A stretch of DNA of 64,000 nucleotides from DAOTWA01 sp034435955 (GTDB lineage: Bacteria; Chloroflexota; Anaerolineae; Anaerolineales; Anaerolineaceae): NCBI GenBank assembly GCA_034435955.1, contig DAOTWA010000005.1:1-64000 (forward strand), written 5' to 3'. The first letter of the stretch is position 1; each line of letters begins with the position of its first letter. This document shows positions 58,337 to 64,000 of this stretch, in pieces. A program made the translations under genes and the position numbers. The notes below the pieces were generated by a model. That model was not told where the DNA came from, did not search any database, and saw nothing but the letters and a program-made list of their open reading frames with translations.

Positions 58337-58657
58337 TTATTTCTCCTTACTGATCGATTCAACCATCAAGCGAGTGTATTGCTGCCGATGACCCGTCTTC
58401 ACGCGATACCGCTTCTTTGGCCTGTATTTGAAAACCACTATCTTTGGACCTTTTACATGGTCGATCACAGTGGTATGGACCACCGTCCCTTTTACCGTGG
58501 GCGTTCCCACAGAGACGTTTCCTTCCTCGGCTACCAGCAGCACCCGGTCGAGGGTTACGGATTCGCCGGGCCCGGCCTCCAGGCGGTCCACCTCGATGGT
58601 CTCGCCTTCTATGGCGCGGTATTGCTTACCGCCGCTCTCAACAATTGCGTATTTCAT
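58337..58657 (-). CDS. rplU: Ribosomal protein L21
   Basis: The 106-residue protein starts MKYAIVESGGKQYRAIEGE and ends with FKYRPKKRYRVKTGHRQQYT, the L21 RNA-binding tail (KYKRRK..rr..GHRQ..T). It is the first gene of the rplU-rpmA-rpmE operon, driven by a consensus promoter at 58803-58775 with a 110-base leader. GGAGAATTATA precedes the ATG. Confidence 0.97.
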   Translation of the reverse strand: MKYAIVESGGKQYRAIEGETIEVDRLEAGPGESVTLDRVLLVAEEGNVSVGTPTVKGTVVHTTVIDHVKGPKIVVFKYRPKKRYRVKTGHRQQYTRLMVESISKEK

Positions 58658-58740
58658 TATAATTCTCCAATCTTCACTTCACCACAGGACCTGCGCCAGT
58701 TTACGCCGGTCGGCGGGGAAGTTGGGGATACATATAGAGA

Positions 58741-58763
58741 CCCCAGCAAGGCATCTGCCGGGG
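58741..58763 (-). promoter_or_regulatory. Hairpin in rplU leader
   Basis: Read leftward, CCCCGGCA and TGCTGGGG pair over eight positions (one G-T wobble) around GATGCCT. It lies about 15 bases after the predicted start. It may be an autoregulatory L21 leader element; identity to a known L21 leader family was not tested. Confidence 0.4.
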
Positions 58764-58774
58764 CAGCGGCAAAG

Positions 58775-58803
58775 ATTATACGGTACAATCCCGAGTGTGT
58801 CAA
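58775..58803 (-). promoter_or_regulatory. Consensus sigma70 promoter of rplU operon
   Basis: Read leftward, TTGACA (58803-58798), 17-base spacer, TATAAT (58780-58775). Both hexamers are perfect. This is the strongest promoter in the window, as expected for ribosomal protein genes. Confidence 0.9.
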
Positions 58804-58894
58804 CGGTTGCGCGTTCGGTAACCTTATCATTTGGCCTGACGGGCGGTTGGTGAAGACTGGATTAAACATATTGATGATACGTATCAAGCCATTC

Positions 58895-60790
58895 TTACCT
58901 GCGCAGTCGGCGCACATCCCCATCCCTCATAGTCATCCCTTTGGCATCCAGGTGTTCCAGAAAAGCCAGCGCGTATCGCCGACTGGTGTTGTATCGATCG
59001 CGGAACTGCGCAACGGTCAAAGTTCCGTTTTTTTCGATCCAGCTTTTCACATCCTCCACCATTGATGTGTAGTCCTCCGTCCGGAAGACCACATCCGTCG
59101 AGACCGGCAAAAGCCGGCCGATATCTACCAGCGCTTGGTAGACCTCTTCACCTACGGCTTCCTGGCATTCTTTGATCGATGGCGGCGTATAAGGCGCATC
59201 AGCAAATGCCTGCATCAGCGCTCGCACCCTCTCCTCCTGCAGCGGGCTGAAATGGATTGAATGGCCAGGCAGATAGACCAATGGCCCATCCTCGCTCAGA
59301 ATTCCCTCCTCTTCACACTTCGCCATCAATGCGCTCATCACCCGGTTGGACAGCCGCAACCGGCTCTTGAGCTCTTCACGAGGCATCCCTTTACGCAACG
59401 GATAGTGCCCATGATAAGCCGTCAGCGCCTCGACAGCGCGCTTGCGGGCATCCTCCCATGCATGGGAGGATGCAATCAACACCTCGCTGTTGGCCTTCAC
59501 CTCGCCGCTTTCCATGGGCACAATCCAGCCAGAGGAGACCAGCCTGTACAGCGCCTCATTGATCGCGCCCGCATCCAAGCCGGTGCGGGATACCAGCTCG
59601 CGGCAGATCACGAATCCGGAAGCCTCAATGGCTTGCAACGTTACCTCGTCTGGCGATCCTCGCGAAAGGGCTTCTAAATGATCCAACACCCTGACCGAAA
59701 AACGGCGATGACGCTCGGAGGGATGAGCATCGACAACCCCGCCGCCCCCGAGCGTCTCGCCAGGGGATGGTCTGCGAAGGATGTACCGGTCGCCGCGCAT
59801 TGCCACGACCGGCTCATGCAGCTCGAGCTGCAGCCAACCGGACTCGCCCGGTTTGATCTCCTCGCTGCCTAACAACCGCACTCGCGCCAGCACCTCGGCC
59901 GAGCCCAGAAAGAGCTTGACTTCGCTGTTATGCTTGAGCGAGCTGCCTGCATCGGGAAGCAATCGAAAGCGCACATCCAACCAGCGCGTAGGCTGGTATT
60001 GACCCGGGTACGCCACCACGTTGCCGCGTCGGATCTGGCTCACGTCAAGACCGGAGATATTTATCGCCGTCCTGCTGCCAGGCACGGCCGTCTCGACCTT
60101 CTGACGATGCGTCTGCAGACCGCGGATGCGTCCGCGTAGACCCTGCGGTAGAACCTCGATCTCTTCTCCCACGCGAAAGAGGCCATCGCTCAATGTTCCG
60201 GTCACCACAGTGCCAAATCCGGGCATGGTGAATACCCGATCCACCGGCAAACGCGGCCGGCCGGAATCCGGACGGGTCGGCAGTTGTGCGAGGACATCGG
60301 CCAGTACACTCATCAGAACATCCAGCCCCTGGCGCGTCCGCGCCGAAACGGGCAGGACAGGCGCCTCGGCCAGCACCGTACCCTTAAGCGCCTGGCGCAC
60401 ATCGGCTTCGACCAATCGCAGCCATTCCTCATCATCAACCAGGTCGATCTTGGTCAACACCACCACGCCGGCCGGGATTTGCAGAATATCCAGGATGGCC
60501 AGATGTTCACGCGTCTGGGGCATCACCCCCTCGTCGGCAGCAACCACGAACAGGGTCGCGTCGATTCCACCCACGCCAGCCAGCATGTTTTCGATGAAAT
60601 CTCGGTGCCCCGGTACATCCACGATGCCGACCGTCTCTCCATTCGGCAAGGTGAGCCAGCCGAAGCCCAGATCGATCGTCATTTCGCGCGCCTGTTCCTC
60701 TTTTAACCGGTCTGGGTGGACGCCAGTAATGGCGGCAATCAACGTCGATTTGCCGTGATCGACATGTCCGGCCGTGCCAATTACGCGCAT
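58895..60790 (-). CDS. selB: Selenocysteine-specific elongation factor SelB
   Basis: From ATG 60790 with AAGGA eight bases upstream, the protein has 631 residues. The GTPase domain has GHVDHGKST, DVPGHRDFIENM and TKIDLVDD; domain 2 has DRVFTMPGFGTVVTGTL, which is the SelB signature rather than EF-Tu or SelB-like factors. The C-terminal half carries four winged-helix repeats (e.g. LVSRTGLDAGAINEALYRL, RLRLSNRVMSALMAKC, and the last, NGTLTVAQFRDRYNTSRRYALAFLEHLD) that bind the SECIS hairpin. It delivers Sec-tRNA to UGA codons. selA, selC and selD are not in the window. Confidence 0.93.
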   Translation of the reverse strand: MRVIGTAGHVDHGKSTLIAAITGVHPDRLKEEQAREMTIDLGFGWLTLPNGETVGIVDVPGHRDFIENMLAGVGGIDATLFVVAADEGVMPQTREHLAILDILQIPAGVVVLTKIDLVDDEEWLRLVEADVRQALKGTVLAEAPVLPVSARTRQGLDVLMSVLADVLAQLPTRPDSGRPRLPVDRVFTMPGFGTVVTGTLSDGLFRVGEEIEVLPQGLRGRIRGLQTHRQKVETAVPGSRTAINISGLDVSQIRRGNVVAYPGQYQPTRWLDVRFRLLPDAGSSLKHNSEVKLFLGSAEVLARVRLLGSEEIKPGESGWLQLELHEPVVAMRGDRYILRRPSPGETLGGGGVVDAHPSERHRRFSVRVLDHLEALSRGSPDEVTLQAIEASGFVICRELVSRTGLDAGAINEALYRLVSSGWIVPMESGEVKANSEVLIASSHAWEDARKRAVEALTAYHGHYPLRKGMPREELKSRLRLSNRVMSALMAKCEEEGILSEDGPLVYLPGHSIHFSPLQEERVRALMQAFADAPYTPPSIKECQEAVGEEVYQALVDIGRLLPVSTDVVFRTEDYTSMVEDVKSWIEKNGTLTVAQFRDRYNTSRRYALAFLEHLDAKGMTMRDGDVRRLRR

Positions 60791-60837
60791 ATTGCGTCCT
60801 TTTTGGGGAATGAGATCAGACAAACTTGCCTGATCTC

Positions 60838-62019
60838 CTAGGTCTTTTGCTGGCTGGTCAACCGCTCGTACGCCGCCATCCAATCGTGTGCCATAGCCAG
60901 AAGACCCTGCAATCGTTTCTCTGTATCCTCGTTTATCTGCTGGATGAGATCTTCGATCTCCTGGCTGGAATCCTCCAGGGATACGACCCGCTCAGCCAAC
61001 TTCTCCAATTGGCGGTTGGCTTCTCGCGCCTGCTCTTCCTGCGCCAAAGAATAATTCGTCCACCGTTTTTGATCATCGGCTTTAAAGGTCATCCATTCCT
61101 GTCGGAAACGATCTTCGGCCAGTCGCTGCATTTCGGTGATTTCATTGATCCGCCGGTCGATCCGCTGTGTAACCTCATCCAGGGCTTCCTGAGAGCGCTT
61201 CACCGAGCGATGGGTCGATTCCAAAGATTGGAGCTCGGCCTCCAGATTCGCCGCGATCTTCTCCAGGCCTTCGAAGCGTGTTTGCCACTCCTTCCAGGTT
61301 CGTTCGCGTTCGACCTGAAGCAGCGTCTGCTTTTCGAGGAAAGAGGCCTGCGCCTGTCTGCGCTCATTCTCAGCCGCCAGCAGCTCATTCAAGCGCATTT
61401 CAAGTTTGCGCAGACCGTCGTTAAGGAGGTCTACCTTGCCGCGTTGCTCATCGGAGCGCTTTCGCAGCGTCGCCGCCTCACCTATCAGATCGGTCATTCG
61501 CTTGGCATCCTGCCGCCGGCCTTCCTCCAGCAAGCGTACGGACCGCTTGAACTCCTCTTCGAAACGGGTCACCTCAACGACTTTTTGCTCTAATTCTTCG
61601 ATCATCCGCGCCAGGCGAAATTCCTCTTCAATGCGCGTCTGGAGCGTTTTCTTCAACTCGGCGATCGCTGACAGCCCTTTGCGTATCTCACCGATGTCCT
61701 GATTGATGCCTTCCATCTCCAGCCGATGGACCTTTTCGGCTTCGCGCTCGTGTTCGGCGCGTTGTTTTTCAACCGCTTCCACAGATCGCCCGAAGTCGAC
61801 GCGCATTTGCGCCATGGAAGCCTCGAACTGGTCGAGGCGGGCCATCACTGTTCCCAGCCGGGTCACTTCCCCGTTCAACTCCTTCAACTGTTGGAGGATA
61901 CCCGGCAGTGAACCCTCCAGACTCACCAGGCGTTCTTCCAGGGTCGCAATGGTGGTTTTATCCTTACGCCGCTCATCATCCAGCCACTCCAGCCGTTTTA
62001 CGATCTGTTCATGTTCCAT
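60838..62019 (-). CDS. Long coiled-coil protein of unknown function
   Basis: The 393-residue protein is almost entirely charged heptad-repeat helix: for example IATLEERLVSLEGSLPGILQ, LARMIEELEQKVVEVTRFEE, LLNDGLRKLEMRLNELLAAE and LEAELQSLESTHRSVKRSQEALDEV. Glu, Lys, Arg and Leu dominate; there are no cysteines, no signal peptide and no globular domain. It ends in a more aromatic segment (LLAMAHDWMAAYERLTS). It ends 47 bases before selB in the same direction, so they may be co-transcribed. A structural or chromosome/division role is possible but unproved. Confidence 0.75.
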   Translation of the reverse strand: MEHEQIVKRLEWLDDERRKDKTTIATLEERLVSLEGSLPGILQQLKELNGEVTRLGTVMARLDQFEASMAQMRVDFGRSVEAVEKQRAEHEREAEKVHRLEMEGINQDIGEIRKGLSAIAELKKTLQTRIEEEFRLARMIEELEQKVVEVTRFEEEFKRSVRLLEEGRRQDAKRMTDLIGEAATLRKRSDEQRGKVDLLNDGLRKLEMRLNELLAAENERRQAQASFLEKQTLLQVERERTWKEWQTRFEGLEKIAANLEAELQSLESTHRSVKRSQEALDEVTQRIDRRINEITEMQRLAEDRFRQEWMTFKADDQKRWTNYSLAQEEQAREANRQLEKLAERVVSLEDSSQEIEDLIQQINEDTEKRLQGLLAMAHDWMAAYERLTSQQKT

Positions 62020-62182
62020 GGTTCTCTTACCTTTCGCCAGGCGGGGGTACGCACTTTTAAAGATTATACCATCTGCATCTTTTTCATTTTGTTTTCGGCT
62101 TCTACCCCTAGCCAGAAAGCCTTGATTGGTTTAAAGAAAGGGATACCCCAACGAACATAAATAAAATGCAACGGCTCGCAAT

Positions 62183-63583
62183 TTATGGAGCCAGGTGAAC
62201 GTAGGCGGAGAGGAGATCGAGCATACTGGGGCTGGTGAGCTGCGGCCAGATACCCACCACCAGCAGAGCCAGTGCCCCGATTCCCAGTACGACGATCTGT
62301 CCAGCGCTCTCACCCACCTGCGCTGCAACTGGCTCTTCTCGCCAGATGGCAGACGCCATCGCTCTTAAACCCGCCATTAACAGACCCAGAGTTCCCAACA
62401 CGACCCACAATGCCGTTGGCAGGGATTGCTGGGCCAAGCCCTCAAGCAGCGCGAAACGGGCAGGAAATCCAGCCAATAGGGGCAATCCCGATAAGGATAG
62501 AAGCGATAGGAGCAGAGCTGAAGCAGCTAGTGGCAGTCGGTAAGCTAGCCCGCGTAAATTGTCCAGGTGCAATGTGCCAGTCTCATTATGAATGACGGCA
62601 AGAGTGAGCGCCAAACAACCCAATCCGATCGCGCGCGGCAGCAATAGCAGCGCGAACACCTGTGCTCCCAAACCCGCACCCAGGCTGACCGCCAGCAGAG
62701 CCAGGCCGGTCTCCATAATCGCCGCATAGCCCATCACACGACCCAGATGGTTTTGAAAAGCGGCCCATATGCCTCCTGTCAGCACCATCACCACACCAGT
62801 GATCTGCAGGCTGGTGTAAAGCGTGACCGTCTCCCTCAGCCAGGCAAAGTTATCCAGGAAATCCAGCCCCAAAAACAGTCCGGCCATCGGCATCATGACC
62901 AGGATAAAGCCCGCTACGTATGGATGGCTTTCTTCCGAAATGAGAGGAATCCAGGCGTAGAATGGGAATACCGCCAGCAGGAAAGCGAAGCCCAAGCCTA
63001 GCAGCACTCCGGCCTGTTTTGCCTGACTGACAGCCGCCTGCCCCGCTTCCACCCCGGTTAGCATCCATCCGGTGAAGAGAATGAAGGGCATCGCCAATGT
63101 CTGCATGATCAGGTAGCGCAGCGCACCGCGTCCGACCGGCTTACCGGGTGGAGAAAGCATGGGTATACTGAGCAACACGGCAATCTCAAGGATCAGCGCG
63201 GCGTACAGGAATGGCTGCACCGCCAGGGCGGCTACCAAAAGCGCAGTTATCCCCAGGCCGAGCGGCGCGAGCTGTGGGCCTGCCCCGGCAAATGGAATCG
63301 CGAAGAACCACCCTGCAGCGATTAAATACACCAGTATCAAAACAGGTGTGTCTGCCTGGGTGATGGTCAACTGGCGGCCAAAGACTGCGAATGTTTCATT
63401 GATGCTTGTGCGAAACAACCCAAAATCGATCCTCGCGCCGATCGGTAACTGCCACGCCAGCCATGCCAGCAACAGGGAGACACCCGCAGCGATCCGCGCT
63501 GTCAGGCTTTCCCTTTTATTAATCAGCCATAATCCAGCCGCCGTCACGAACGGAAAGAAAATCCAGATCAGCGCTGCGCTCAT
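62183..63583 (-). CDS. Antiporter-like NuoN/HyfF-type membrane subunit
   Basis: The 466-residue protein has about thirteen to fourteen hydrophobic helices. Family features include FAFLLAVFPFYAWIPLISEESHPY (broken helix 7 region, with Pro and acidic residues), AAFQNHLGRVMGYAAIMETGLALLA and LSLSGLPLLAGFPARFALLEGL. The usual Lys in the first of these blocks is less clear and WIPLISEE replaces W.PDAH.., so it is divergent. It overlaps the preceding gene by four bases (ATGA). It probably belongs to a second membrane ion-pumping complex (Hyf/Nuo-like), most of which lies beyond the right edge. Confidence 0.8.
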   Translation of the reverse strand: MSAALIWIFFPFVTAAGLWLINKRESLTARIAAGVSLLLAWLAWQLPIGARIDFGLFRTSINETFAVFGRQLTITQADTPVLILVYLIAAGWFFAIPFAGAGPQLAPLGLGITALLVAALAVQPFLYAALILEIAVLLSIPMLSPPGKPVGRGALRYLIMQTLAMPFILFTGWMLTGVEAGQAAVSQAKQAGVLLGLGFAFLLAVFPFYAWIPLISEESHPYVAGFILVMMPMAGLFLGLDFLDNFAWLRETVTLYTSLQITGVVMVLTGGIWAAFQNHLGRVMGYAAIMETGLALLAVSLGAGLGAQVFALLLLPRAIGLGCLALTLAVIHNETGTLHLDNLRGLAYRLPLAASALLLSLLSLSGLPLLAGFPARFALLEGLAQQSLPTALWVVLGTLGLLMAGLRAMASAIWREEPVAAQVGESAGQIVVLGIGALALLVVGIWPQLTSPSMLDLLSAYVHLAP

Positions 63584-64000
63584 GCCTGCTCCCCTTCCAC
63601 CGTTGCGGTGAGCAGGTAAGCGCCGACCAGAGCCAGCCCGAGCGTCACCACCACCAGCAGCCCTGCCACCAATACCGATGTCTCCACAACCGCATAGAAA
63701 ATCTCAAAACCGGATAATACCGTCAACAATCCAAGAATCACCCGCAATGGCCTGGCGGTCATCCCCAGGTGCAGCAACCCCATTCCGATCAGAATCAACC
63801 CGCCAATCACCTGTACATTTCTCACACCCGGAAACCACGCGGAGACGCCCGGCGAAATGGTCAAGATCACCAGCAGCACCAGGCTAGCCGCTACGGAGCG
63901 GAAAATACGTCCACCAGGCCAGGAACGCTCCTCCATTCCAAATGGTTGGCCGATCTGGGCCAATCCCAGCGCGGCGGCGGCCATCCATCCCACCACGACT
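63580..64000 (-). CDS. NuoK/HyfE-like membrane protein, 5'-truncated by window edge
   Basis: The frame is open to base 64000 with only GTG codons near the edge, so the true start may lie outside. The visible 140 residues contain about four hydrophobic helices. The C-terminal part (RPLRVILGLLTVLSGFEIFYAVVETSVLVAGLLVVVTLGLALV) parallels the NuoK/HyfE helices, with acidic residues in FEIFYAVVE. It is coupled to the NuoN/HyfF-like gene by an ATGA overlap. A hydrogenase-4 component E-like role is the best reading. Confidence 0.6.
   Translation of the reverse strand, partial: VVVGWMAAAALGLAQIGQPFGMEERSWPGGRIFRSVAASLVLLVILTISPGVSAWFPGVRNVQVIGGLILIGMGLLHLGMTARPLRVILGLLTVLSGFEIFYAVVETSVLVAGLLVVVTLGLALVGAYLLTATVEGEQA

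Noticed and set aside
1..64000. CRISPR arrays, insertion sequences, prophage, tRNA or rRNA genes
   Set aside because: No regular repeats, transposase motifs, integrase, phage structural genes or tRNA cloverleaf were seen on reading both strands.

Overview
The window is about 58-60% GC, densely coded, with no rRNA, tRNA, CRISPR array or insertion sequence that I can see. Gene content points to a bacterium of the Chloroflexota, most likely class Anaerolineae: a radical-SAM/DUF6504 pair, a DUF2089/SHOCT-like pair, an AddAB-type recombination pair, a group 4 [NiFe] hydrogenase operon, a ribosomal protein L31 with a fused alpha-CTD-like domain, SelB, a Val T-box, and frequent GTG/TTG starts. This assignment is inference from gene content; no marker gene was compared against a database.

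Layout. 1-2.0 kb (minus): DUF488 protein and an NnrS-like membrane operon running off the left edge. 2.1-2.8 kb: gene-less stretch with an extended -10 promoter and a structured RNA candidate. 2.8-7.6 kb: HEAT-repeat protein, then a fused ECF-type ATPase (EcfA-EcfA) and EcfT, convergent with an ECF substrate-binding subunit. 7.7-12.5 kb (minus): large sensor histidine kinase, CE7 acetyl esterase, a small unknown protein and a CDF metal exporter. 12.65-19.0 kb (plus): AddB-like and AddA-like helicase/nuclease subunits; the AddA nuclease site looks degenerate. 19.0-21.6 kb (minus): SHOCT-like and DUF2089 proteins, DUF6504 protein and radical SAM protein.

21.9-25.7 kb (minus) is the most unusual block. 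A GC-rich cassette encodes a LuxR-type HTH protein, a Rad51/RecA-like protein without a normal Walker A motif, a 99-residue helical protein, and a B-family DNA polymerase with altered catalytic motifs. A consensus-like promoter in front of it has a LexA-box-like palindrome (GAAC-N4-ATTC) in its spacer. In outline it resembles a damage-induced mutagenesis cassette (compare ImuA-ImuB-DnaE2 or the archaeal PolB2/Dpo2 group), but with different parts.

25.8-34.5 kb (plus): an 11-gene operon for a membrane-bound group 4 [NiFe] hydrogenase with antiporter-like subunits and its maturation protease. Its promoter carries a perfect TGTGA-N6-TCACA site centred near -42, the position of a class II CRP-type activator. 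34.4-35.6 kb: a second CDF exporter behind a structured leader with a terminator. 35.6-40.2 kb (minus): beta-hydroxyacid dehydrogenase, an ABC-2 exporter pair, and an ECF sigma/anti-sigma pair. 40.4-43.5 kb (minus): valS with a T-box leader. 43.5-46.0 kb (plus): a TPR lytic transglycosylase lipoprotein from an apparently leaderless mRNA.

46.0-52.5 kb (minus): pyruvate-dehydrogenase-type E1-alpha, E1-beta and E2, and pyruvate phosphate dikinase. 52.7-53.5 kb (plus): single-domain response regulator and a zinc-ribbon protein. 53.5-58.8 kb (minus): alpha/beta hydrolase, CCA-type nucleotidyltransferase, hpt, tdk, then rplU-rpmA-rpmE. 58.9-62.0 kb (minus): SelB and a coiled-coil protein. 62.2-64 kb (minus): NuoN/HyfF-like and HyfE/NuoK-like membrane proteins, the latter cut by the right edge.
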